A program made the position numbers and the translations under genes. DNA of 64,000 nucleotides from positions 744,001 through 808,000 of the forward strand of contig CP065367.1 of the NCBI GenBank assembly GCA_023206055.1, written 5' to 3'. Below the pieces are notes generated by a model. The model was not told where the DNA came from, did not search any database, and saw only the letters and a list, made by a program, of their open reading frames with translations. The stretch is from Vibrio cyclitrophicus. Its GTDB lineage: Bacteria; Pseudomonadota; Gammaproteobacteria; Enterobacterales; Vibrionaceae. Below are positions 53,263-61,501 of this stretch, one piece after another. Numbering within the stretch: the stretch's first letter is position 1; each line of letters starts with the position of its first letter.

Positions 53263-53286
53263 AAAAAAATAAAAAAATAAAAAAAT
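53263..53286 (+). repeat. Three perfect copies of AAAAAAAT before the LruC-type gene
   Basis: AAAAAAAT occurs three times in direct succession, 53263-53270, 53271-53278 and 53279-53286, followed by a partial AAAAA. The tract ends 80 bases before the LruC-protein ATG at 53367. Such a tract can change length by slippage, and would alter spacing in or near the promoter. Confidence 0.85.
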
Positions 53287-53366
53287 AAAAACACTAAAAA
53301 TCAACAAGTTAAAATTGGCACGTGACTTGTAAAAGTATCTGTACCTTCCATCACAAGGATGTAGAT

Positions 53367-55502
53367 ATGAGAATTACAACGTTAAGTTTGCTATTAAGTG
53401 CGCCTCTAGTCGCCAACGCAACACCATTCGACACTTGCCCCAGTCAGGCTTACCTCTTTCAGTCTAAACCCGTCGAGGTTTGGGGTGTAAACCTAGTGAC
53501 AGGTTCAACCACCCTGTTAGAAGACGACACGGGTATGAATGCCAACATCAACGGCGTCGGTTTCGATTTCGAAGACAGATATATTTATGGTTATGACACC
53601 ACCAACAAACGCTTGGTGCGTCTTGGCAAAGACTTCCAAGCAGAAATTATCAATACCAGTGGCTTACCAACCGATCACACCTTTTATGTAGGTGACGTAT
53701 ATGGCCACGTTTACTACTTATACCGCACGGGCAAAGGGCTATTCACCGTTGACCTATCGCCGTTAGACGCCGACCCAAGCGCGACTGTTACAGTTAACAA
53801 AATAGCTGGGAGCCCGGCAACCGTAAAACTGACTGATTTCGCCTTCCATCCAAGTGACGGTTCTTTGTATGGTATTGATAACGATTCGGGTGGCTTATAC
53901 AGCTTCAACCCTACAACTGGTGCAGAAACCTACATCGGTGACACCGGAGAAACAGGCACATTCGGTGCGGGTTATTTCGATGTAAACGGCTATTACTACG
54001 TATCTCGAAATCAAGACGGGAAAATCTACCGAATCAACCTATCTCCCGACAACGCGACCAATATCGCAGCAGGGATTGTTCCAGCGGTTGAATTTGTATC
54101 GAATGGCCCAGCTTCTGGTCAAAATGACGGCGCTCGTTGCGCGAATGCGCCTGTTGTTGATGAAGATTCCAACATCGACTTCGGTGACGCTCCAGATACA
54201 TACCTAACGTTATTAGCAAGCAACGGCCCTCGACATGAACTGGATGGCGTGACGTGGTTAGGTACAGATGCGCCCGACGCCGATCTTGATGGCTATGTAA
54301 CTCCGCAGTCGGATGAAAGTGTTGGCATTGATGATGAGTGGGCAAACGGCGGTATCGGTTTTGTTACTGCGCTTGAAGCCGGGCTTGATTCGAAGGTGGT
54401 GATTGAAGCTTCTACAACCGGTTACCTTTCAGCTTGGATAGATTGGAACCAAGATGGCAGCTTCGATGGCGCCAACGAACAAGTGTTTACAGATTACCTG
54501 TTAGATGCTGGTGAAAACGATCTGTTCTTAAACGTCGATATCAACGCACTTACTGGTACTACGTGGGCTCGATTTAGATTCAGTCAACAAACCAACCTAA
54601 GTTACTTTGGCGGTTCAACCTCTGGTGAGGTGGTCGATATTCAAGTCGATGTTCTTAACGATGGCGCCACCGCTCGTTACTTCCCGAGTGCTTCTGGCTA
54701 CGCAACGCTCGCATACGAAGATAACTGGCCATATAAAGCTGACTACGACATGAACGATGCTGTTCTTATGTATCGTATTACCGAAATCCTTAAAGATGGA
54801 AAAGTCGTTAAATCTACGATCGACGGCCGCTTAGCAGCTGTCGGGGCAACGTACAGAAATGGTTTTGCTGTTCGACTTCCTAACTTAGACCTGAGCTTAG
54901 TGAGTAGTGGTAGCTCTTACATGAAACACAATGGTGTATTTACTGACCTTGACCTAGAAGATGGACGTAGCGAAGCAATCTTTGTTATCGCCAATGACCT
55001 GACAGAAAAAATCAGCACTGGTTGTACCTTCTACCGTACCAGTAATGGATGTAAAGAAGATGAGCAGTTCTCATTCCAAGTTGGTATTTCTTTAGCCGGT
55101 GACGGTGTGAGTACAGACAACTGGACCGATATGCCTTACGACCCGTTCATTTTCGCAACGCCTGGGTATTATCACGGTGAAAACCTACCTCTTCATCCAG
55201 GACGTAGCTGGGAGGTTCACTTGCCAGACCAAGCTCCAACCGAGGCATTTGACACTACTAACCTCTTTGAAGCTGGATTAGGCGTTGATGACAGCAATCC
55301 ATCAACAGGTAAATACTTCAAAACAGCAGAGAACCACCCTTGGGCGCTAATAGTGACATCGGATGACGAATGGGAGTGGCCTCTAGAGTACGTCGATATT
55401 GTTACCGCTTACCCAGAGTTTAAACAATACGCAGAATCCGGCGGTGAGACGAACCAAACATGGTATCAATCACCTGCAGACAACCAACGTTACGAACCAT
55501 AA
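53367..55502 (+). CDS. LruC-domain surface protein with GEVED domain
   Basis: A 711-residue exported protein. A signal peptide (MRITTLSLLLSAPLVANA) precedes an N-terminal propeller-like region (about 20-270: VWGVNLVTGSTTLLEDDTGM, DFAFHPSDGSLYGIDNDSGG, recalling DUF6923), then a DFGDAPDTYLTLLASNGPRH segment, a GEVED domain (SAWIDWNQDGSFDGANEQVF near 375) and an LruC/DUF4842 domain (LAYEDNWPYKADYDMNDAVL near 455). No membrane anchor or sorting tail is visible. Such proteins are found on cell surfaces of Leptospira, Bacteroidetes and marine gamma-proteobacteria; roles are unknown. The ATG at 53367 follows AAGGATG. The lipoprotein gene begins 11 bases after its stop. Confidence 0.82.
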   Translation: MRITTLSLLLSAPLVANATPFDTCPSQAYLFQSKPVEVWGVNLVTGSTTLLEDDTGMNANINGVGFDFEDRYIYGYDTTNKRLVRLGKDFQAEIINTSGLPTDHTFYVGDVYGHVYYLYRTGKGLFTVDLSPLDADPSATVTVNKIAGSPATVKLTDFAFHPSDGSLYGIDNDSGGLYSFNPTTGAETYIGDTGETGTFGAGYFDVNGYYYVSRNQDGKIYRINLSPDNATNIAAGIVPAVEFVSNGPASGQNDGARCANAPVVDEDSNIDFGDAPDTYLTLLASNGPRHELDGVTWLGTDAPDADLDGYVTPQSDESVGIDDEWANGGIGFVTALEAGLDSKVVIEASTTGYLSAWIDWNQDGSFDGANEQVFTDYLLDAGENDLFLNVDINALTGTTWARFRFSQQTNLSYFGGSTSGEVVDIQVDVLNDGATARYFPSASGYATLAYEDNWPYKADYDMNDAVLMYRITEILKDGKVVKSTIDGRLAAVGATYRNGFAVRLPNLDLSLVSSGSSYMKHNGVFTDLDLEDGRSEAIFVIANDLTEKISTGCTFYRTSNGCKEDEQFSFQVGISLAGDGVSTDNWTDMPYDPFIFATPGYYHGENLPLHPGRSWEVHLPDQAPTEAFDTTNLFEAGLGVDDSNPSTGKYFKTAENHPWALIVTSDDEWEWPLEYVDIVTAYPEFKQYAESGGETNQTWYQSPADNQRYEP

Positions 55503-55513
55503 GGAGAGACGTT

Positions 55514-56107
55514 ATGACTATTCACACTAAACAATATCGAGACAATCATTGCGTTGATTCAAATCGCAATCTCTCTGAGGAAAAACGTATGTCTGTACAA
55601 AGCACTTGGAACATGAAAAAGTCACTAGCCGTTATTTTAGCTTCAGCGCCATTAGTATTAGTCGGTTGTGGGGGTGGTGGCGGTGGGGGTGGGGGTGGCG
55701 GCAGTGCATCTACTCCATCGACATCTACACCCACGACACCTGCAACACCGTCGACTCCGGTCAGTACAGTGACTGCACAAGGTTACACCATGGAGGATTT
55801 AGTTGTACCTGACGGATTCAATTATGACTCTGTTGAACAGTTTGATCTCGACATCGACATCAGCAACATTTCAACAGACCGTTCTTTTGTGACCGTCTAC
55901 AGCCGTTTTAGTACAAGAGATGACTCAACCTTGAAGCCAGATTACTCCAGTAAAGTCATTGCAGGCCCATTGGACAATGGTGTGTTCGCTTCCAACTTTG
56001 CAGCACCGGTAAACCATGAAGCCCTCTTGATAGAGATTTGGTTTTACGATGGTCAACCTCCATTACAACAAGTGGTTTCAAGCGGTGATTCTCAGATAGT
56101 TTGGTAG
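55514..56107 (+). CDS. Lipoprotein with polyglycine tract, partner of the LruC protein
   Basis: Up to 197 residues. The lipoprotein signal is MKKSLAVILASAPLVLVGCG, lipobox LVGC, followed directly by eleven Gly and then a Ser/Thr/Pro linker (STPSTSTPTTPATPSTPVST) and a soluble domain of about 100 residues, with a Tyr/Phe/Asp-rich beta pattern and no known family. Two ribosome sites exist: AGGAG before ATG 55514, coupled to the previous stop, and GAGGA before ATG 55589. The second (or ATG 55613) gives a normal-length signal, the first adds about 25-33 charged residues. Operon with the LruC protein: the pair is likely a surface or biofilm component, on linkage alone. Confidence 0.75.
   Translation: MTIHTKQYRDNHCVDSNRNLSEEKRMSVQSTWNMKKSLAVILASAPLVLVGCGGGGGGGGGGGSASTPSTSTPTTPATPSTPVSTVTAQGYTMEDLVVPDGFNYDSVEQFDLDIDISNISTDRSFVTVYSRFSTRDDSTLKPDYSSKVIAGPLDNGVFASNFAAPVNHEALLIEIWFYDGQPPLQQVVSSGDSQIVW
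55668..55705 (+). repeat. GGT/GGG/GGC tract coding the polyglycine
   Basis: A G-rich run of GGG, GGT and GGC codons directly after the lipobox Cys codon encodes eleven Gly. It contains GGGGGTGGTGG and GGGGGTGGGGG-type segments that could slip in replication or fold as G-quadruplex. In-frame gain or loss would change linker length. Confidence 0.7.
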
Positions 56108-56136
56108 TTGATGGCGGCACTAAAATCTGTAGAACT

Positions 56137-56164
56137 AAAAGTGAGCAGAAATGCTCACTTTTTT
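56137..56164 (+). terminator. Terminator of the LruC-lipoprotein operon
   Basis: AAAAGTGAGCA (56137-56147), GAAA loop, TGCTCACTTTT (56152-56162) followed by further T: a strong intrinsic terminator 30 bases after the lipoprotein stop. Confidence 0.92.
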
Positions 56165-56267
56165 GTTTTCGTCGAATTGCAGTTAATTCAGCTTTCTTAG
56201 CCAGTAGCATTCACTTTACCGCCAATCTCACTTATATTTTCAATATAACCTTCAAAGACTTACTCTC

Positions 56268-56582
56268 ATGAAACAGTTAAAAATAGGTCTAATTATCTTA
56301 ATGTTTGGCGTAGGCGTATTAATTGCCCTTGCCTATTTCCCGCTAACCTCTGAGACGGGACAACGCATTCAAGCCAAAGTGATTTCGAACACACTGACTC
56401 AATCCTTAGATGGACCCAGGCGTTATCTGACGGTTCAGACAAAAGATAATGACGTATTTCGGGTCTCTATTGCTCCTGCCACAGACTGCCCTATTGATTC
56501 TGTGGTCGCGCTTGATACATTAAACAATCAAATAACCGGACAAAGCAGTTATCAGTTCATCCACTGTCGAGCCGCACAGTAG
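56268..56582 (+). CDS. Small membrane-anchored protein of unknown function
   Basis: A 104-residue protein with one N-terminal hydrophobic segment, MKQLKIGLIILMFGVGVLIA followed by LAYFPL, then a short predominantly beta soluble domain (RYLTVQTKDNDVFRVSIAPA) with two Cys (C90-C98 region: TDCPID, FIHCRAA) that could form a disulfide in the periplasm. I do not recognise the family. It is a single gene between a terminator and sseA. Codon use and the start context (ACTCTCATG) look ordinary. Confidence 0.65.
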   Translation: MKQLKIGLIILMFGVGVLIALAYFPLTSETGQRIQAKVISNTLTQSLDGPRRYLTVQTKDNDVFRVSIAPATDCPIDSVVALDTLNNQITGQSSYQFIHCRAAQ

Positions 56583-56673
56583 CTATCGATACAACAACTG
56601 TATTCGCAAAAGCAACAGTAATCGCTCTAACACTGTATTTGCTATAACAGCAAGAAACGCTAAAACAACAAGA

Positions 56674-57537
56674 ATGGATATAACAATAATGAATCAGCCA
56701 CTCATCTCACCAAAACAACTTCAACAACGTTTGCTAGCAGAAGACAATATCATCCTCCTCGACGCCAGTATCGAGTTTCAAATTCCAAGCGAGTCAGAAA
56801 AAATCAAAGGACAAATGATTCCTGAGGCTATTCGTTTTGACTACGACAAAGACTTTTGTAACAAGCATACTCTACTTCCTCACATGTTCCCGACCGAAAA
56901 ACACTTCAACACTCGCGCAAAAGAAATCGGCATCAATGAAGACAGTACGATTGTGGTTTACGATAACTCCGGAACCTTCGCTTCTCCTCGTGCATGGTGG
57001 ATGTTTATGGCAATGGGGCACAACAATGTATATGTCCTAGATGGCGGTTTACCCGCTTGGATCGAAGCCGGTTACGCGACAGAGACGGACTATCGCACCG
57101 AAGTAAAAGCGGGCAATTTTGAAGGTCATACTCAAGATAACTACTTTGTCAGTGCTCAGCAGATTGAAAGTTACTCGACGGACAAGAGCGCAAACATCAT
57201 AGATGCTCGTTCTCAAGCTCGTTTCGATTCAGAAGTTCCTGAACCACGTGAAGGCTTACGGAGTGGCCATATACCGAATTCGATTTGCCTACCATTTGCC
57301 CAAGTACTCGATAACGGCAAGTTGAAGCCTCAAGAAGAGCTTGTTGATATCTTTTCAACGTTACAATTAACGCCTTCTCAACCTATGTTCTTTAGCTGTG
57401 GCTCTGGCGTAACAGCCTGTATCATATTATTAGCCGCCAAACTCGCTGGCTATACAGGAGAAATGGGCGTTTACGATGGTTCATGGACGGAATGGGGTGC
57501 TAACGACAAACTCCCTATCGCCGTGACTAAAGAGTAA
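56674..57537 (+). CDS. sseA: 3-mercaptopyruvate sulfurtransferase, SseA-like
   Basis: A 287-residue two-domain rhodanese. The N-terminal inactive domain has LLDASIEFQIPSESEKIKGQ and WWMFMAMGHNNVYVLDGGLP. The C-terminal domain has NIIDARSQARFDSEVPEPRE and the active loop FSCGSGVTACI, where Cys-Gly-Ser-Gly-Val-Thr identifies mercaptopyruvate rather than thiosulfate enzymes. It transfers sulfur from 3-mercaptopyruvate to cyanide or thiols. The ATG at 56689 (MNQPLISPKQLQQ) is an alternative start that fits the family's N-terminus better. Neither has a clear ribosome site. It stands alone. Confidence 0.93.
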   Translation: MDITIMNQPLISPKQLQQRLLAEDNIILLDASIEFQIPSESEKIKGQMIPEAIRFDYDKDFCNKHTLLPHMFPTEKHFNTRAKEIGINEDSTIVVYDNSGTFASPRAWWMFMAMGHNNVYVLDGGLPAWIEAGYATETDYRTEVKAGNFEGHTQDNYFVSAQQIESYSTDKSANIIDARSQARFDSEVPEPREGLRSGHIPNSICLPFAQVLDNGKLKPQEELVDIFSTLQLTPSQPMFFSCGSGVTACIILLAAKLAGYTGEMGVYDGSWTEWGANDKLPIAVTKE

Positions 57538-57922
57538 TTCAACTTCGCTTACTGCCACTGTTAGAATATACTGCGCTTGCATAAAGAGCTTACTGATAAT
57601 GATGACCTCACATTAATGAAGTAAGCCTTTATGCCGCAGTTAACGCTATGTTCGTTTGAGACCAAGATTCGATCAACGCTGTTTGATTTTTATTCCACAT
57701 CAACTTGTTAACCATAATTTGTGATTAATCATAAACTAATCGTTATCGACGTTATGAATACTAATATTTCACTCAAGAATCTCTGCTCGTAGTCGTTACA
57801 CTATTTAATCATTGATTCTTTCATCATTGATGTTTGTATCTTTCGTTGCATGAATCACGCTGACGACCCAACAGTTTGTCACTTGCAGTCTGTTAAAAGT
57901 AGTAACCAACAAAAGGCATCTC
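57538..57922. other. Intergenic region before the GGDEF-EAL gene
   Basis: 385 bases without a credible gene. A minus-strand frame here overlaps the GGDEF-EAL gene start and looks spurious. AT-rich; it should hold the promoter for the downstream gene. I see no strong hairpin. Confidence 0.5.
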
Positions 57923-60226
57923 ATGGCTCTATTTAAGAAAAATATCTGGTCGCTGTACGCGTTTATCGTACTACTGACCCTGATACTTTTCGCCGCGTTG
58001 GGGGTAACAAACTGGAAAGCAAACAGAGACGACTTCATAGAGCAGCAACACATTCAGGTTGAGCTATTTTCGAGCTCAGTCAACTCGCTGCTGACAAGTC
58101 AAGAAGCCTTATTAGAAGTGGTTGGCCACCAACTGGCTCAACAGTCTGATTTTACACGTACTGCGTCTATCCAAATTAGGCCCATTTTAGACAAGCTACT
58201 TGAGACCCACCCTGCGATAGCTGCGTTTGGCTTGTTGAACACCGATGGTGACTACCTCTCGATCAGCTCAAATCTCCAGCTTGCTAATCAAAAGAACTTG
58301 CTGCAATACGCGCCAACGAGAGACTCCTTTTTAGACGCCCTCTCAAGCAGTAGCATGGTGCTTGGCCGTACCTATTTTCAAGAATCGTTGAATAGCTTGG
58401 TTATCCCGCTGAGAAAATCCATTTCAATCGATGGCAAGAAAACCGATGCAGTAATGACCGCAGGGCTACGATTAGACGACACGATCGTATTTGAAAATAA
58501 TGCTCACGCCGGAAGTTTCAATACACTAAGTCTGATCAGAGCAGACAGCTATCGCCAATTTTATTCGAGTGATATCGAATCTGAGAGTGCGTATTCCTCT
58601 CCAGTAAGCAAAGATGTCATACAGCAAATTACACGCATATTTACCGACCACTTCGGAATTAGTGTGCAAGAAGCAATGAATGGACAAGAAACCTATTCTT
58701 TTGTCGTCGACGATGAACAATACCACTCTTTAATGAGCGCAAAATACATCCCAAATTACAAATTATGGGTGGTAGGACGTACGGACCTAACTCACGTCGA
58801 TAGCTTATTCGTACAAGAGTTCAGCATTCTTTTCGTTGCCTTTATTTTTCTTCAGTTTGGTTTCTACTTTTTGGTTAAATCGATTGCAAAGAACGAACAA
58901 CGCACTCGTAGCCAACTCATTTACCAAGCTAACCATGATCCATTAACCTCTCTACCAAACCGTTTGTACATGCGTAAAAATATTGGCAAATGGATTGAAG
59001 ATGAATCTGAGCAGTTTTCGCTATTGTTTATCGATATCGATAATTTCAAGTGCGTCAATGACACCCATGGGCATGACTTCGGAGACAAGGTTCTCAAACA
59101 GATCGCTTTGCGTTTGATGAGGTTCAGATCTCGCCTCAGCCTATTGGTACGTGAATCAAGCGATGAGTTTTTATTCTTAACGCCCTTGTCGAATGAAGCT
59201 GAGATTAAACGACTCGCCAAGCGCATTATTGAAGTGCTTTCTCAGCCTTATGAAGTTGAAAATGCTCAGTTCCTGTTAGGTTGTAGCATCGGTATCGCGC
59301 GTTTCCCTGAACACGGAAAAGATCTAGATAGCCTGTTACGTTCTGCAGATATTTCGATGTATAAAGCGAAGCAGCAGCAAAACTCATACAGTATTTTCAC
59401 AACAGAAATGCAAGATGCGCACCTCTACAAAATGAAAGTAGAACAAAGGTTACGCATCGCTATCGACAAACAAACGCTGTTCATGGTTTTCCAACCGCTA
59501 GTTCGTGCAAATGAAAGTATTCATGGAGTAGAAGCACTCGTTCGCTGGATTGATGACGAATTGGGTTTTGTTCCGCCGGATGTCTTTATACCGATAGCTG
59601 AGAACACAGGCTTAATGCAAAAACTGGGTACTTTTATTATTGAGTCTAGCATTATGCAGATCGCGCACTTGCACCGAACAACAGAACAAAAGATCGGGCT
59701 GTCGATCAACATATCAGTGCGTCAGTTTTCTCATCAATCCTTCTCTGAACACTTGTTCGCGACACTAGATAAGTATCAACTCTCTCCTAGCTGTTTAACG
59801 CTAGAAATTACGGAAAGCTTGTTCATTGAAGATGTGATTTTGGTTAAACCGACTTTTGAAGCCCTGAAAGAGAAAAATATAAAGATCTCTTTAGATGATT
59901 TCGGCACTGGTTATTCGTCACTGAGTATGTTGAAAGCACTGCCTATCGATGAACTTAAAATCGATAAGAGCTTTATTGAGAACATTGCTGTCGATCAGCA
60001 GTCACTGACTATGGTGCAAAACATCATCGCAATTGGTAAGAACTTCGGCATGGTGGTATTAGCAGAAGGCGTAGAATCGAACGAGCACTTCGCTATTCTA
60101 AAGGCATGTGGATGTGACTTGATGCAAGGCTATTACTTCTCTCGCCCTATTCCTTATGATGCGCTTTGTCAGTTTTTAACCCCGAGTCAAACAGAAGAAG
60201 GGGATTTAGCCGTCTGTTTAAGTTAG
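57923..60226 (+). CDS. Membrane c-di-GMP protein: Cache-like sensor, degenerate GGDEF, EAL
   Basis: A 767-residue protein. Two membrane segments (about 10-32 and 294-315) enclose a periplasmic dCache-like sensor. The GGDEF domain (about 337-500) has NHDPLTSLPNRLYMRKN and IDIDNFKCVNDTHGHDFGDK, but the catalytic signature is SSDEF (near 411) and there is no RxxD inhibitory site, so cyclase activity is unlikely. The EAL domain (about 510-755) has VEALVRW, LEITES, DDFGTGYSSLSML and LKIDKSFIENI, with the metal and substrate residues of active phosphodiesterases. It should therefore degrade c-di-GMP in response to an external cue, with the decayed GGDEF perhaps binding GTP as a regulator. Monocistronic. 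Confidence 0.93.
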   Translation: MALFKKNIWSLYAFIVLLTLILFAALGVTNWKANRDDFIEQQHIQVELFSSSVNSLLTSQEALLEVVGHQLAQQSDFTRTASIQIRPILDKLLETHPAIAAFGLLNTDGDYLSISSNLQLANQKNLLQYAPTRDSFLDALSSSSMVLGRTYFQESLNSLVIPLRKSISIDGKKTDAVMTAGLRLDDTIVFENNAHAGSFNTLSLIRADSYRQFYSSDIESESAYSSPVSKDVIQQITRIFTDHFGISVQEAMNGQETYSFVVDDEQYHSLMSAKYIPNYKLWVVGRTDLTHVDSLFVQEFSILFVAFIFLQFGFYFLVKSIAKNEQRTRSQLIYQANHDPLTSLPNRLYMRKNIGKWIEDESEQFSLLFIDIDNFKCVNDTHGHDFGDKVLKQIALRLMRFRSRLSLLVRESSDEFLFLTPLSNEAEIKRLAKRIIEVLSQPYEVENAQFLLGCSIGIARFPEHGKDLDSLLRSADISMYKAKQQQNSYSIFTTEMQDAHLYKMKVEQRLRIAIDKQTLFMVFQPLVRANESIHGVEALVRWIDDELGFVPPDVFIPIAENTGLMQKLGTFIIESSIMQIAHLHRTTEQKIGLSINISVRQFSHQSFSEHLFATLDKYQLSPSCLTLEITESLFIEDVILVKPTFEALKEKNIKISLDDFGTGYSSLSMLKALPIDELKIDKSFIENIAVDQQSLTMVQNIIAIGKNFGMVVLAEGVESNEHFAILKACGCDLMQGYYFSRPIPYDALCQFLTPSQTEEGDLAVCLS

Positions 60227-60313
60227 TTTTTTTGCTTTAACTTTTTCGATATAAATTATCGATACGCAGCTTATGTTGATGTTAAAACTAAATCTGAAAG
60301 CGCATTACGAATA

Positions 60314-61501
60314 TTAGTTTGAATAAGGCAATGTCTGGCTCCACAAATTACTATCTAACTTTTTTTGGTACCCATAAGCGTACAATTTTTGCATATACTC
60401 TAAACTAAATGAGCTGAGATCCCCCATCGAAAAGTCATCATTTATATAAGCTAGATTGAAACCAATTTGGTTACGTTCACTGTAGTTATAAATATGCTCT
60501 ATATCACCGATACTTTGCCGACGAATCAAAATCGACAACGCACGATAAGAAACTGACGTTAAGCCATTCTCAATCTCTTCAAACTCAGGTTTAAGAAAAC
60601 CATTACGTATAACGTAAATGTTCTTTTTTATATTTTGAGGGACAAAGGTTTTTTGAAAACCCTGTGGAATAAGAAAAACTTGCCTTGAAACACCACCATC
60701 CACATGCAGTTCGTCGACCGTTCCTCCCTGATATGGCAATGTAATTCGAGTAGCAGGGAATAGCCCAGGAACGGCACTGCTAGCAATAATGATATCTTGT
60801 ATCAACTGTTGAGCTTGAAGCGTACCGAGCTGGGCAATTTTGCCAACGTCCCAAATCGCCATTTTTTCATTGTCTAAGCTTGTTGTCGCGATAAGTAATA
60901 TCCGCCCTTTGCTTCTCTCAACAGCAAGCTGATTGACCATTAAAGTGTCAACAGCATCACGGACTTTGAATTCAAAACCACTAACATCCACCATTGAATT
61001 TCGGAAAGGTAACTGAAAAATTGAGTTACGTTTAAACATTTCATCGGCTGTCGTTCGCGTATAGTAATTTTTCAGTTTTTGATCGTATTCACTGCCTAAA
61101 AATGCAAATATCGACACAATCGCGCCCGTTGATACCCCTGTAACAACATCAAATTCGGGTCGAGTTCCACTTTCAGTCCATGCGTTCAAAACCCCCGCAG
61201 AGAAAGCCCCATTAAACCCGCCACCTGACAGCGCAAGATGGTTTACCTGCCCGGACTTGTTACTGTGTTCAACAAGAGATTCTATAGCGTGACTAAAATC
61301 GTAATTATCAGCCGAGATCACGGATTCATCCCAAAACCTCAAACCCGGCGTGTCTAAGGGGTTTAGCCGCTCGGAATTTAATAAGACGTTACGTTCAGGT
61401 GTTTGGGCGCAACCTGATACCAACAACACGAATATGACTATAATGAACAACGCAGGTTTTGGTGTGATCAATGCAGTGTCTCTTTCAGGCTTATACAGCA
61501 C
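60314..61501 (-). CDS. Patatin-like phospholipase lipoprotein
   Basis: A 395-residue patatin-fold acyl hydrolase with a lipoprotein signal (FIIVIFVLLVSGCAQTPERN, lipobox VSGC). The oxyanion loop is LALSGGGFNGAFSAGVL (Asn where most have Arg/Lys), the nucleophile is GVSTGAIVS (GxSxG) and the catalytic Asp is HVDGGVSRQ. It is thus predicted to be an envelope-bound phospholipase or lysophospholipase. The start is GTG at 61501 with AAGGTGG six bases upstream; it overlaps the 3' end of the DUF2955 gene by 11 bases, so translation is coupled. Third gene of the HlyD-DUF2955-patatin operon. Confidence 0.88.
   Translation of the reverse strand: MLYKPERDTALITPKPALFIIVIFVLLVSGCAQTPERNVLLNSERLNPLDTPGLRFWDESVISADNYDFSHAIESLVEHSNKSGQVNHLALSGGGFNGAFSAGVLNAWTESGTRPEFDVVTGVSTGAIVSIFAFLGSEYDQKLKNYYTRTTADEMFKRNSIFQLPFRNSMVDVSGFEFKVRDAVDTLMVNQLAVERSKGRILLIATTSLDNEKMAIWDVGKIAQLGTLQAQQLIQDIIIASSAVPGLFPATRITLPYQGGTVDELHVDGGVSRQVFLIPQGFQKTFVPQNIKKNIYVIRNGFLKPEFEEIENGLTSVSYRALSILIRRQSIGDIEHIYNYSERNQIGFNLAYINDDFSMGDLSSFSLEYMQKLYAYGYQKKLDSNLWSQTLPYSN

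Noticed and set aside
53263..53286. Possible CRISPR-like array from the A-rich repeat
   Set aside because: Units are 8 bases without spacers; it is a simple sequence tract.
57805..58053. Minus-strand open frame of 82 residues before the GGDEF-EAL gene
   Set aside because: It overlaps the true gene's start and shows no domain or ribosome site.
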